DNA of 36,985 bases from an uncultured Lachnospiraceae bacterium (GCA_947174665.1 CAMWJV010000020.1:1-36985), one strand, 5' to 3'; shown: positions 8,834 through 17,173, counted from the first letter of the stretch. Made by a program: numbers and translations. The notes: generated by a model not told the origin, from the letters alone.

Positions 8834-8847
8834 ATAGGAGCAGCTGC

Positions 8848-8893
8848 GGGGCATTTCCTGCGAGGTGGACAACTCGCCCGGAAGTGCCCTTTT
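8848..8893 (+). terminator. Terminator after the 50-residue membrane protein gene
   Basis: Outer stem 8848-8858 with 8880-8890 (11 pairs including G-U pairs), capped by an inner stem GCGAG (8860-8864) with CTCGC (8873-8877), followed by TTTT at 8890-8893. It ends only 8 bases before the next start codon. Confidence 0.75.
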
Positions 8894-8901
8894 AGAGTTT
8901 T

Positions 8902-9222
8902 ATGAGGAAAAGAAAAGGATATATTTTCACAACTAAGAGACATTCCAACAGAGGGATCATGTCTGTTATTTTGGGCATTATCAGCCTGGCAGCCCTGGTG
9001 ACGGTGGTGTTTTTTTCCTATCGGAGCGGAGGCGAGATTACTGTTAAATACGGGTTTACGGGAGTGCTGGCTATGATATTCTCTCTGGTGGGAGTGATGT
9101 TGGGGGTGCTGACGGCCTGTGACAGGAACTATTACAGATTCTTTCCCGTGCTGGGAGTGTTGTTGAATCTGTTAGCGCTGGGAGGCGTCAGCCTGATTTT
9201 GTATGCGGGAGTTAACCTTTAA
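8902..9222 (+). CDS. Small polytopic membrane protein, hypothetical
   Basis: A 106-residue protein with a basic start (MRKRKGYIF) and three hydrophobic segments at about 20-39, 51-71 and 80-103, so a three-helix membrane protein is predicted. The phrase NRGIMSVILGIISL and the overall plan recall small Lachnospiraceae membrane proteins of the DUF6142/DUF4190 kind, but I am not certain of the family. ATG 8902 has a poor ribosome site (AGAG only). ATG 8959, with GAGGG at 8951-8955 only 3 bases away, is the alternative and would remove part of the basic N-terminus. Function unknown. Confidence 0.6.
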   Translation: MRKRKGYIFTTKRHSNRGIMSVILGIISLAALVTVVFFSYRSGGEITVKYGFTGVLAMIFSLVGVMLGVLTACDRNYYRFFPVLGVLLNLLALGGVSLILYAGVNL

Positions 9223-9283
9223 TACCGGTTCAGTATTGAATTGTTTCATGAGCGGAGCGCCACACAAATGAAATAAAAGGTGA

Positions 9284-9321
9284 GCCGCTTTAGCGGCGCC
9301 GGATGCACAGCAGCCGCTTTT
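9284..9321 (+). promoter_or_regulatory. Mutually exclusive hairpins before the aminopeptidase gene
   Basis: Hairpin A pairs GCCGC (9284-9288) with GCGGC (9293-9297) around TTTA. Hairpin B pairs AGCGGC (9292-9297) with GCCGCT (9313-9318) and runs into TTTT (9318-9321). The middle arm is shared, so only one can form; B looks like a weak terminator and A like its competitor. The layout resembles an attenuator, but it is short and could be coincidental. Confidence 0.35.
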
Positions 9322-9381
9322 ATGAATTTGTGTGGGCTGAACTGCTGCAAATGGACATAAGGAAAGGCAGGTTTAACAGAT

Positions 9382-11475
9382 ATGGAAGAGATTACGATTT
9401 CACAGGATATATTGGAGGAACGCTACGGGCTGGCGGTGGAGCGCATACGCTGTATCTCCGGGGAGAACTCTGGATGGGAGGAGCTGAAGTGTTATTTTGA
9501 CAGGGTGGCGGCATTTCTGCTCCTGCTGGATGACACGAGAAAATTTCTGGCGGAGGGAGGCCTGGAAAAGGCAGCTTTGGAAGAACTGCAAAGGCGGAAC
9601 CATGAGCTGTACGAGGACGTGCTTCCGGCTCATTATGAGGAGAGCTATGGCAATCCGGCTTACGCGGTGAGCAGGCTGGGGGAAGAGTACGGTGGGCTGC
9701 TCAGTCATCTTTATTACAGGCTCCGCAGCCTGATCGGTGCCGTGTATGATAGCAGGCTGGAGGATCTGGTGGTGGGGCTGGAACTGTTCCTGGAAGTGTA
9801 TACGGCATTTGCCTACGCAGAGGCAGAGAATGCGGAGGGAGAGAACAAAGATGCGGCTTCCGCCTGTGCATCGGGCGGAGCCGATGTCGGTCTTCCCGGT
9901 GCCGGGGAGATTAAGAACATTCTGTACTGGCATGTCAGTGACAATGAGGACAGATACGAGGAACTCTGGGTCAGGAATTCGGTGAGCCCGGAGAACCGTT
10001 TCTGTGTGGACTTATGTCTGAACAGCGACTTAAATGATGTGAGATATCTGTACGCCTACGGAAAGTATGTCAGCGAAAATGAACTGGAGACGGCCCGGTA
10101 TCTGGCATCTCTTCCGGAGGAAACCATTGCAACCATGGCCGACACCTATACGGAGGGCTATCGCATTGGTTTTGAGGTGACGGGGAAGGATCTGTCAAAG
10201 AAAAAAACGGCAGGTATTTACTATCATATCGGTTTTGAACGGATGATCCGCCGGGCAGTGGAGAACCTTGCAAAGCTGAATCTCCGGCCTGTTATCAGCC
10301 GGAACATGGTTGATGGGGGCACAGTCAACAGGCAATACGAGTATGACCACAGGGATGACAACAGTCTGTTTCTGGACAGGCGCTATGTGAACCGCAAGCT
10401 GGAGGCACTGCATGCGGGCTTTGAAAAATACAGGGCTGAGGCGAACGGCTATGCGGGCCCTGCCGTGGTGGAGACTTTTGGTGAGGCGGATTTTGACCCG
10501 GTGAACAAACCGGAGAATCTTGAGCTTACCGAGGAGCAGAATAAGCTTTGGGTGGAGTTTCGGACCAAATTCAACGAGATGCGACGGCAATATATTATTG
10601 AGGAGGAGAGGAGCTTCACTATTATCTCCTTCCCGGTGCCGGAAGTGGGTCCGGTGTTTCGGGAACTGTTTGACGAGACTATCAGGCTGAACACACTGGA
10701 CTACATGCTTTACCGTGATGTGCAGCAGAAGCTTATTGATGCGCTGGATACTGCGGATTACTGTGAGGTCAGAGGCTGTGGGGAAAACAGAACGGACTTA
10801 AAGGTAAACCTGTGGAAACTGAAAAATCCTGAAAAGGAAACTATTTTTGAAAATTGTGTGGCGGATGTGAACATTCCTGTGGGTGAGGTGTTTACCTCCC
10901 CTGTGCTGGAGGGAACAAACGGTACTCTTCACGTGACAAGGGTGTTTCTGAACGGCCTGGAATACAGAGATTTGTGTCTTGTCTTTGAGGACGGCATGAT
11001 TCGGGACTACACCTGCGGTAATTTTGAGAAGGAAGAGGAAAACAGAAACTTTGTCAGAGAGAATATTCTGTTTCGCCATGAAACGCTGCCCATCGGTGAG
11101 TTTGCCATCGGCACAAATACCACTGCGTATGTGATGGCGAGAAGGCTGGGAGTGGAGGCAAAGCTGCCTATTTTGATCGCGGAGAAGACGGGGCCCCATT
11201 TTGCGGTGGGCGACACCTGCTATCAGGGAACAGAGGATGTGAGGGTTTACAATCCCGATGGCAAGGAAATTGTGGCAAAGGAAAACTCCAGATCGGCACT
11301 GCGGAAGGAAAATCCTATGGAAGCCTATTTTAACTGCCACACAGATATCACAATTCCCTACGATGAGCTGGGCGAACTGACCGCCGTAAGGAAAGACGGT
11401 GTCAGGATTCCCATTATCAGGGACGGCAGATTCGTGCTTCCGGGCACAGAACCTCTGAATGAACCCTTTTCTTAA
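9382..11475 (+). CDS. M29-type metallo-aminopeptidase with long N-terminal extension
   Basis: Predicted cytoplasmic exopeptidase that removes N-terminal residues from peptides. The C-terminal half (about 390-690) shows the M29 (AmpS/AmpT) pattern: NRTDLKVNLW near 473-482, NIPVGEVFTSPV with Glu502, LPIGEFAIGTN with Glu573, GPHFAVG with His606, a nearby Tyr614, and CHTD with His653 and Asp655. These match the dinuclear metal ligand order of the family. The protein is 697 residues, while characterised M29 enzymes are near 410; the first 300-350 residues are an acidic, helix-rich extension I do not recognise. The Tyr is one position farther from the His than in AmpT. ATG 9382 follows a weak AAAGGCAGG site. 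It is flanked by unrelated genes. Family call good, substrate unknown. Confidence 0.8.
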   Translation: MEEITISQDILEERYGLAVERIRCISGENSGWEELKCYFDRVAAFLLLLDDTRKFLAEGGLEKAALEELQRRNHELYEDVLPAHYEESYGNPAYAVSRLGEEYGGLLSHLYYRLRSLIGAVYDSRLEDLVVGLELFLEVYTAFAYAEAENAEGENKDAASACASGGADVGLPGAGEIKNILYWHVSDNEDRYEELWVRNSVSPENRFCVDLCLNSDLNDVRYLYAYGKYVSENELETARYLASLPEETIATMADTYTEGYRIGFEVTGKDLSKKKTAGIYYHIGFERMIRRAVENLAKLNLRPVISRNMVDGGTVNRQYEYDHRDDNSLFLDRRYVNRKLEALHAGFEKYRAEANGYAGPAVVETFGEADFDPVNKPENLELTEEQNKLWVEFRTKFNEMRRQYIIEEERSFTIISFPVPEVGPVFRELFDETIRLNTLDYMLYRDVQQKLIDALDTADYCEVRGCGENRTDLKVNLWKLKNPEKETIFENCVADVNIPVGEVFTSPVLEGTNGTLHVTRVFLNGLEYRDLCLVFEDGMIRDYTCGNFEKEEENRNFVRENILFRHETLPIGEFAIGTNTTAYVMARRLGVEAKLPILIAEKTGPHFAVGDTCYQGTEDVRVYNPDGKEIVAKENSRSALRKENPMEAYFNCHTDITIPYDELGELTAVRKDGVRIPIIRDGRFVLPGTEPLNEPFS

Positions 11476-11500
11476 GTTTTTGTTTTTTCTTGGTTTATGG

Positions 11501-11529
11501 TTGCGAAAAGTTTCTTATTTTAGTAATAT
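11501..11529 (+). promoter_or_regulatory. Candidate promoter of the purEMND run
   Basis: TTGCGA (11501-11506), a 17-base spacer and TAATAT (11524-11529), 26 bases before purE. The leader is too short for a purine riboswitch, and I see no PurR-type box. Confidence 0.6.
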
Positions 11530-11555
11530 AAGTGTGTGGAAAGGTGTGGTAACTT

Positions 11556-12095
11556 ATGACGAAAACGGATAGTGCGCAGGGGGCGGAAATCAGACCCCTT
11601 GTGGGCATTGTGATGGGAAGTGATTCTGATTTAAAGGTTATGTCGAAAGCAGCAGAAATGTTGGAAGAGATGGGAATCAGTTATGAAATCAGGATTATTT
11701 CTGCCCATCGGGAGCCCGATGTGCTGATTGAGTGGTGCAGCAGTGCAGAGGAGCGGGGAATTCGGGTTATTATTGCAGGGGCCGGTATGGCAGCCGCTTT
11801 GCCCGGAATGTGCGCCGCGCTGTATGCCCTTCCGGTCATTGGAGTTCCGCTTTCGGGCAAAAATCTGGACGGAATGGATGCAGTATTTTCTATTTTGCAG
11901 ATGCCGCCGGGGGTTCCGGTGGCCACCGTGGCTATTGATGGGGCCAAGAACGCGGCTATCCTTGCGGCAAGGATTCTTGCGGCATCGGATGAAGGGGTGC
12001 TGGAAAAGCTGAAAAGCTACAGCCGTGAACAGAAGGAGCAGGTAATTGCAAAGGATGCGAAGCTGCAGCAGACAGGATACAAAGGATACCAGTAG
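11556..12095 (+). CDS. purE: N5-carboxyaminoimidazole ribonucleotide mutase
   Basis: Converts N5-CAIR to CAIR in purine synthesis. The N-terminal VGIVMGSDSDLKVM (13-26) and SAHREPD (49-55), with the catalytic His, are the class I PurE signatures, and the GAGMAAALPGM loop lies near 74-84. The protein has 179 residues, slightly longer than the usual 160-170 because of a lysine/glutamine-rich C-terminal tail. A candidate promoter lies just upstream, making this the first gene of purE-purM-purN-purD. A partner PurK (ATP-dependent) is not seen nearby. Confidence 0.96.
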   Translation: MTKTDSAQGAEIRPLVGIVMGSDSDLKVMSKAAEMLEEMGISYEIRIISAHREPDVLIEWCSSAEERGIRVIIAGAGMAAALPGMCAALYALPVIGVPLSGKNLDGMDAVFSILQMPPGVPVATVAIDGAKNAAILAARILAASDEGVLEKLKSYSREQKEQVIAKDAKLQQTGYKGYQ

Positions 12096-12111
12096 GCAGG
12101 CTGTAAGATCA
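12096..12111 (+). repeat. Intergenic repeat copy, purE-purM
   Basis: The 16-mer GCAGGCTGTAAGATCA begins immediately after the purE stop. It matches 15 of 16 bases of the segment at 15150-15165 downstream of purD. Both copies lie in intergenic gaps of the same purine run. Confidence 0.5.
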
Positions 12112-12145
12112 AACCACAGGCCCGGGGGCCGGAAATGAGGAGAGA

Positions 12146-13171
12146 ATGGATTACAAAAATGCAGGAGTAGATATAGAAGCGGGATACAAGTCAGTGGAGC
12201 TGATGAAACAGTATGTGAAGGAGACTGTGCGCCCCGAGGTGCTCGGAGGGCTGGGAGGCTTTTCCGGTGCATTCTCCGTGGAGGCCATCAAGGAGATGGA
12301 AAAGCCTGTGTTACTGTCCGGAACAGATGGTGTGGGCACAAAGATCAAGCTTGCTTTTCTGCTGGATAAGCATGATACTGTGGGTATCGACTGTGTTGCC
12401 ATGTGTGTTAATGATGTGGCCTGCGCGGGAGGAGAACCGCTTTTCTTTCTGGATTACATAGCCTGCGGGAAAAATTATCCCGAGAAAATTGCCGCAATTG
12501 TCAAGGGTGTAGCGGAAGGCTGCAAACAGGCGGGCGCGGCGCTGATCGGCGGCGAGACGGCGGAGCATCCGGGACTGATGCCGGAGGAGGAATATGACCT
12601 GGCGGGCTTTACGGTGGGCATTGTGGATGAGAAGGATCTGATCACCGGTGCAAATATCAAGGCAGGCGATACCCTGATCGGTATTGCGTCGTCGGGAGTG
12701 CATTCCAATGGTTTTTCACTGGTTCGTAAGGTCTTTGAAATGACAAAGGAAAGCCTGGATACCTATTATGATGAACTGGGGACTACCCTGGGGGAGGCGT
12801 TGCTTAAGCCCACCAGAATTTATGTCAGGGCAATGAAGGCTTTAAAGAACGCCGGCATTACAGTAAAGGGCTGCAGCCATATTACCGGCGGGGGTTTTTA
12901 CGAGAACATTCCCAGAATGCTTCCGGATGGAATACGAGCCGTGGTGGAGAAGGACAGCTATGAGGTTCCTGCAATATTCCGGCTTTTGCAGAAGACCGGC
13001 GGAATTGAGGAACAGATGATGTATAATACTTATAATATGGGGCTGGGCATGGTGCTGGCAGTGGATGCGGCAGATGCGGACAAAGCTCTGGAGGTACTGC
13101 GGGCCGCAGGCGAGACCCCCTATGTTGTGGGTCGCTGTGAGGCGGGCGAAAAGGGAGTTGTCATATGCTGA
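12146..13171 (+). CDS. purM: Phosphoribosylformylglycinamidine cyclo-ligase (AIR synthase)
   Basis: ATP-dependent ring closure of FGAM to AIR; cytoplasmic homodimer. The family pattern is clear: [15 protein letters not shown] near 56-70, [26 protein letters not shown] near 78-103, [19 protein letters not shown] near 124-142, and [15 protein letters not shown] near 184-198. The length of 341 residues is normal. AGGAGAGA precedes ATG 12146. The end overlaps purN by 7 bases, implying coupled translation. It lies in purE-purM-purN-purD. Confidence 0.97.
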   Translation: MDYKNAGVDIEAGYKSVELMKQYVKETVRPEVLGGLGGFSGAFSVEAIKEMEKPVLLSGTDGVGTKIKLAFLLDKHDTVGIDCVAMCVNDVACAGGEPLFFLDYIACGKNYPEKIAAIVKGVAEGCKQAGAALIGGETAEHPGLMPEEEYDLAGFTVGIVDEKDLITGANIKAGDTLIGIASSGVHSNGFSLVRKVFEMTKESLDTYYDELGTTLGEALLKPTRIYVRAMKALKNAGITVKGCSHITGGGFYENIPRMLPDGIRAVVEKDSYEVPAIFRLLQKTGGIEEQMMYNTYNMGLGMVLAVDAADADKALEVLRAAGETPYVVGRCEAGEKGVVIC

Positions 13172-13791
13172 AAATTGTAGTATGTGTGTCCGGAGGCGGA
13201 ACCAACCTTCAGGCTGTTCTGGACGGGATTGATGCCGGAATCGTCACCAACACGGAAGTGATTGAGGTTATCAGCAACAATGCAAAAGCCGGAGCGCTGA
13301 AGAGGGCGGAAGCCCACGGGATTCCGGGAATCTGCATATCGCCCAAAGAATTTGCAGACAGAGAGGCTTTTAATCAGGCGTTCACGGATGAACTGTGCAG
13401 ATTAAAGCCGGATTTGGTGGTGCTTGCCGGGTTCCTGGTAAAAATTCCGGAGCAGGCAGTGGCGCATTTTGGCAATCGCATTGTAAATATTCATCCTTCT
13501 CTGATTCCCGCCTTCTGCGGAGTGGGCTATTATGGACTGAAGGTTCATGAGAAGGTGCTGGAGCGGGGCGTTAAGGTGACGGGGGCAACGGTTCATTTTG
13601 TAAATGATGGAATGGACGAGGGACCGATCATAGCTCAGAAGGCGGTTCCCGTACAGGAGGATGACACCCCGGAGATTTTACAGAGGCGTGTCATGGAGCA
13701 GGCTGAATGGATTTTGCTTCCCAAGGCTATCGATGATATTGCCAACGGGCGAATTGCGGTGGTTGACGGGAAAGTCATAAAGAAGCAATAA
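13165..13791 (+). CDS. purN: Phosphoribosylglycinamide formyltransferase
   Basis: Uses 10-formyltetrahydrofolate to formylate GAR in purine synthesis. The start [18 protein letters not shown] (5-22) carries the phosphate loop. The catalytic triad matches Asn108 and His110 in [10 protein letters not shown] and Asp151 in DEGPII. The [17 protein letters not shown] segment (119-135) is the longer Clostridia-style folate-site loop. The 208 residues are normal. It begins inside the end of purM with an ATG overlapping a TGA in another frame. A three-fold 10-base tandem repeat begins at its last codons. Confidence 0.96.
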   Translation: MLKIVVCVSGGGTNLQAVLDGIDAGIVTNTEVIEVISNNAKAGALKRAEAHGIPGICISPKEFADREAFNQAFTDELCRLKPDLVVLAGFLVKIPEQAVAHFGNRIVNIHPSLIPAFCGVGYYGLKVHEKVLERGVKVTGATVHFVNDGMDEGPIIAQKAVPVQEDDTPEILQRRVMEQAEWILLPKAIDDIANGRIAVVDGKVIKKQ

Positions 13792-13814
13792 AAAGCAATG
13801 AAAAGCAATAAAAA
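13785..13814 (+). repeat. Three tandem 10-base repeats, purN-purD gap
   Basis: GCAATAAAAA, GCAATGAAAA and GCAATAAAAA stand head to tail from the purN stop to the purD ribosome site (AGAGGTG). The last copy sits directly before that site, so copy number would change the spacing between the genes, not the site itself. Confidence 0.85.
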
Positions 13815-13825
13815 GAGGTGACGGC

Positions 13826-15109
13826 ATGAAAGTACTGATTGTAGGCGGTGGCGGGAGAGAACACGCCATAGCGCTGAGCATGAAGAAGAGCAGCAGAGTG
13901 GATAAACTTTACTGTGTACCTGGCAATGCGGGAATTGCGCAGATTGCGGAATGTGAGCCCTCTATCGGTGTCATGGAGTTTGACAGGGTGATTGCCTATG
14001 CAAAAGAAAAGGCGGTAGATTTGGTGTTTGTGGCTCCGGATGACCCGCTGGTGGGAGGTCTGGTGGACGCTCTGGAGGAAGCGGGCTTCCGAACATTCGG
14101 CCCCAGGAAGAATGCGGCAATTCTGGAAGGGAGTAAGGCGTTCTCCAAGGATCTGATGAAAAAATATAATATTCCCACTGCGGACTATGAGACCTTTGAT
14201 GATCCGCAAAAGGCATTGCAGTATCTGGAGACTGCAAAGCTGCCCATCGTGTTGAAAGCGGATGGGCTTGCGCTGGGCAAGGGCGTACTGATCTGCAATA
14301 CTCTGGAGGAAGCGAAGGCCGGGGTAAAGGAAATTATGCTGGATAAGCATTTCGGGAGCGCCGGAAACAGGATGGTGATAGAGGAGTTTATGACAGGCAG
14401 GGAGGTGTCCGTCCTGGCCTTTGTAGACGGAAAGACCATCAAGCCCATGACCTCCGCTCAGGATCACAAGCGTGCGAAGGACGGTGATCAGGGCTTGAAT
14501 ACAGGGGGAATGGGGACTTTTTCACCCAGTCCTTTCTATACTGAAGAGGAGGATACCTTCTGCAGAAAACACATTTTTCAGCCTACGGTAGATGCTATGG
14601 CAGCGGAGGGCAGAGAGTTCAAGGGAGTGATCTTCTTTGGACTGATGCTGACACCGGAGGGGCCCAGGGTTCTGGAATATAATGCCAGATTTGGAGACCC
14701 GGAGACACAGGTGGTTCTCTGCCGGATGAAGAATGACATCATGGATGTGGTGGATGCCTGTATCGATGGGAATCTGGATGAAATAGATCTGCAATTTGAA
14801 GACAATGCGGCTGTCTGTGTGGTGCTTGCCTCGGACGGATATCCGGTTGCATATGAGAAAGGCTTTGAGATAAAAGGACTTGAAGCCTTTGAGGGAAAGG
14901 AAGATTACTATTGCTTCCATGCGGGAAGCAAATTTGATGAAAGGGGACGCATTGTCACGTCCGGCGGAAGAGTACTCGGAATAACAGCCAAAGGAGCCAC
15001 CCTGAAGGAAGCGAGAGCAAAAGCCTATGAGGCTGCGGAATGGGTGTCCTTTGACAATAAGTATATGCGCCGGGATATTGGCAAAGCCATAGACGAAGCC
15101 GGCAATTGA
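13826..15109 (+). CDS. purD: Phosphoribosylamine-glycine ligase (GAR synthetase)
   Basis: ATP-grasp enzyme joining glycine to phosphoribosylamine. The N-terminal KVLIVGGGGREHAIA (2-16) is the family signature. The ATP-grasp core follows, with LPIVLKADGLALGKGVLIC (about 136-154), LNTGGMGTFSPSPFY (223-237) and LEYNARFGDPETQ (283-295) carrying metal and ATP contacts. The 427 residues are normal. The ribosome site AGAGGTG follows the tandem repeats. This is the last purine gene of this run; purH, usually between purN and purD in Clostridia, is absent. Confidence 0.97.
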   Translation: MKVLIVGGGGREHAIALSMKKSSRVDKLYCVPGNAGIAQIAECEPSIGVMEFDRVIAYAKEKAVDLVFVAPDDPLVGGLVDALEEAGFRTFGPRKNAAILEGSKAFSKDLMKKYNIPTADYETFDDPQKALQYLETAKLPIVLKADGLALGKGVLICNTLEEAKAGVKEIMLDKHFGSAGNRMVIEEFMTGREVSVLAFVDGKTIKPMTSAQDHKRAKDGDQGLNTGGMGTFSPSPFYTEEEDTFCRKHIFQPTVDAMAAEGREFKGVIFFGLMLTPEGPRVLEYNARFGDPETQVVLCRMKNDIMDVVDACIDGNLDEIDLQFEDNAAVCVVLASDGYPVAYEKGFEIKGLEAFEGKEDYYCFHAGSKFDERGRIVTSGGRVLGITAKGATLKEARAKAYEAAEWVSFDNKYMRRDIGKAIDEAGN

Positions 15110-15122
15110 ATAATAACTTAGT

Positions 15123-15165
15123 CACGGCCGTAGGCTGAAGACCACGGCTGCAGGCCGTAAGATCA
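15123..15165 (+). repeat. Imperfect tandem repeat downstream of purD
   Basis: Two adjacent copies of about 21 bases (15123-15143 and 15143-15164) share the pattern CACGGCYGYAGGCYG followed by AAGAYC. Outer parts can also pair (ACGGCC with GGCCGT). The right half recurs after purE at 12096-12111. No T run follows, so it is not an obvious terminator. Confidence 0.6.
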
Positions 15166-15196
15166 GAATTGTGGTTTGACGGGAGGGAGACTGTGT

Positions 15197-15658
15197 ATGA
15201 GAGCGAACAGACTTCTTTTGGAAGATCAATATAATATTCCGCGTGTCTGCAAGAAGTGCGGAGGGGTTCTGGTGTTTAAGGGAGTGGGCGAATATTGCTG
15301 TGAGGACTGCGGTGAGCTGGACTATGACGACTATGGGAAGGTGAGACTGTACATTGAAGAGCACAAGGGAGCTACAGCAGCGCAGATTGAAAGTGCAATC
15401 GGTGTCTCCCAGCGCTCTATTCGCCATATGCTGAAGGAAGGGCGTCTGGAGGTGACAAAGGATTCCAGAACATTTCTGCGATGCGAGGTTTGCGGGAAAT
15501 CTATCCGCAGCGGACAGTATTGTCCTGAGTGTGAGATTGCCGTACACCGTAATCTGGAAGCGGAGCAGAGAGCACAGATAAAGAAGAATATACAGGGAGC
15601 AGGAATGGCACAGAAAGGAGAAGAAGGACAAAGGCGTTTCAGGCGCGAAAACTTCTAG
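15197..15658 (+). CDS. Zinc-ribbon/helix-turn-helix protein (flagellar-operon YvyF-like)
   Basis: A 153-residue cytoplasmic protein with two zinc ribbons around a small helix-turn-helix. Ribbon 1 uses Cys18, Cys21, Cys34 or 35, and Cys38; ribbon 2 uses Cys96, Cys99, Cys109 and Cys112. Between them, TAAQIESAIGVSQRSIRHMLKEG (about 60-82) looks like a winged-helix recognition region. The plan resembles the TIGR03826/YvyF family known from flagellar operons, but no flagellar gene is near. ATG 15197 is chosen because GGGAGGG (15181-15187) lies 9 bases upstream. The tail is basic and Gln/Arg-rich. It is probably co-transcribed with the SH3b gene 22 bases downstream. Role unknown; a regulator or RNA-binding function is possible. 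Confidence 0.7.
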   Translation: MRANRLLLEDQYNIPRVCKKCGGVLVFKGVGEYCCEDCGELDYDDYGKVRLYIEEHKGATAAQIESAIGVSQRSIRHMLKEGRLEVTKDSRTFLRCEVCGKSIRSGQYCPECEIAVHRNLEAEQRAQIKKNIQGAGMAQKGEEGQRRFRRENF

Positions 15659-15680
15659 AAAACAGGAGAGAGGAAGACTT

Positions 15681-17165
15681 ATGAGAAAAGCAGGAAAAGT
15701 ACGGGTTAGACAAGGAATTTGGAAGGGCGTTCTCACGCTGGTGCTGGTTATGTTGATCGGGCTGTTCGGGGATGGTTTCGCAACAGTGAGCCATGCTCAG
15801 AGCCAGGGCAAGGTTACGGCTTCCAGCGTAAACATCCGAAAGGAGCCAAGCACTTCCAGTGAGGTTGTGGGAAGCACGGAAAGAGACAAGATAATCACCA
15901 TCACCAATCAGGTACAGGGAAGTGACGGAAAGATCTGGTATCAGACCTTTGTAAATTCAGAGACGCTTGGCTATATCCGTTCGGATATGGTGGAGATTAT
16001 TGATGGCACCACGCCGCCTACGGTTACGCCGGTGGAGCCCACAACGGGCGGAACTACTACGCCGTCTACAACCACTCCATCCGGAAGCGTGGAGGCGCTG
16101 AACCCCGTGAGTGCTACGGTAAAAGGCGGAAATTCCGTGAGAATCAGAAGTGGTGCGTCTACTTCCAGTGACATTGTCACTATGGTTTCCAACGGACTGG
16201 TACTGACAGTGAAGGGAAGAAGTTCCGACAGCAGCGGCAAGGTGTGGTACCAGGTGAGCTTCAGTGACAACGGTTCAGAGGTGGAGGGCTTTATCCGTGA
16301 GGATTTTGTGACAGTCTCAGGGGAACTGACGCCCTATGTTGAGGAGCCTCCGGTGGAGGACCCGCCTGCAGTGGATGAGCCGCCGGTGACAGAGCCGGAT
16401 CCTGTGGCGGTAAAGGAATTTGACACAGAGGAAATCAACGGGGTATGGTATCTCGTGGATAATACCAAGGATCCGGTTGATCGGTATGGTATAAAGGAAG
16501 AACTTTTTGAAAAGGCGAACAAAAATGCGTTGGCTTATGAGGCAGAGCATAAGAAGGTAGAGACGGAGAAGGTTATTATTATCATTCTGATCTTCCTGCT
16601 GGTTGCGGCGGCATCCGGAATTGCCATGCTGGTGTTCAAAATTAAGGATATGTCCGATGACGCATATTTTAACCAGGTAGAGCGGGAAACCCTGAGAAGG
16701 CGTGGAGAAGCCAGGACTCAGGGGGGAACCCAGAAAGTGATGCATACTGTCGGGACAGATAAATCTGCTTCCGGCAGACCTGCCGGGGCAAGACCTGCGG
16801 GGGCACCTCAGGGTCAGAAACCGGCCGGAGCAAGGCCGGCGGGAAGCCAGCAAGGTCAGAAGATGGCCGGAGAGAGGCCTGCTGGGGCAAGACCTGCGGG
16901 GGCACCTCAGGGTCAGAAACCGGCCGGAGAAAGGCCGGCAGGAGGCAGCCAGGGTCAGAAACCGGCCGGAGAAAGGCCGGGGGGAGTACCTCAGGGTCAG
17001 AAACCGGCCGGAGAAAGGCCGACAGATGCCCGTCAGGGACAGAGCACCTCGGCACAGAAGCCTGCGCAGGGCCAGCAGGGGTGGAAGTCCAAGAATTTCA
17101 TGTCTGAGGATGATGACGAATTTGAGTTTGGTTTTCTCAATTATGACGGAACTGAGGAAAAGTAA
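15681..17165 (+). CDS. Single-pass SH3b protein with repetitive cytoplasmic tail
   Basis: Predicted envelope protein. A signal-like segment lies at 15-39 (possible cleavage at SHA-Q, or an uncleaved anchor). Two bacterial SH3 domains follow (about 43-106, with SSVNIRKEPSTSSEVVG; and 143-213, with NSVRIRSGASTSSDIV), joined by a Thr/Pro linker and followed by a Pro/Glu linker (218-242). A transmembrane helix spans 298-319, then about 175 residues lie on the cytoplasmic side. That tail includes a 14-residue repeat of the form GQKPAGERPAGxxQ (365-456) and a strongly acidic end (475-494). SH3b domains commonly bind cell-wall peptides. The repeats and acidic end are unusual and could be a disordered interaction platform. 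A perfect terminator follows. Function unknown. Confidence 0.8.
   Translation: MRKAGKVRVRQGIWKGVLTLVLVMLIGLFGDGFATVSHAQSQGKVTASSVNIRKEPSTSSEVVGSTERDKIITITNQVQGSDGKIWYQTFVNSETLGYIRSDMVEIIDGTTPPTVTPVEPTTGGTTTPSTTTPSGSVEALNPVSATVKGGNSVRIRSGASTSSDIVTMVSNGLVLTVKGRSSDSSGKVWYQVSFSDNGSEVEGFIREDFVTVSGELTPYVEEPPVEDPPAVDEPPVTEPDPVAVKEFDTEEINGVWYLVDNTKDPVDRYGIKEELFEKANKNALAYEAEHKKVETEKVIIIILIFLLVAAASGIAMLVFKIKDMSDDAYFNQVERETLRRRGEARTQGGTQKVMHTVGTDKSASGRPAGARPAGAPQGQKPAGARPAGSQQGQKMAGERPAGARPAGAPQGQKPAGERPAGGSQGQKPAGERPGGVPQGQKPAGERPTDARQGQSTSAQKPAQGQQGWKSKNFMSEDDDEFEFGFLNYDGTEEK
16773..17048 (+). repeat. 42-base coding minisatellite in the SH3b gene
   Basis: About six units of 42 bases, one of them 57 bases, encode the Gly-Gln-Lys-Pro-Ala-Gly tail. 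A roughly 50-base stretch near 16789-16838 recurs almost exactly near 16878-16927, showing recent unequal duplication. All units stay in frame. Confidence 0.85.
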
Positions 17166-17173
17166 ACGGTATC

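Noticed and set aside
9303-9500. 65-residue + frame before the aminopeptidase
   Set aside because: Overlaps the start of the larger gene in another frame and lacks a ribosome site; it includes hairpin bases.
11476-11555. Purine riboswitch or PurR box before purE
   Set aside because: The gap is 80 bases with no three-way junction fold and no paired PurR box; only a promoter is seen.
16773-17048. CRISPR-like array
   Set aside because: Repeats are 42-base in-frame coding units with no unique spacers and no cas genes nearby.
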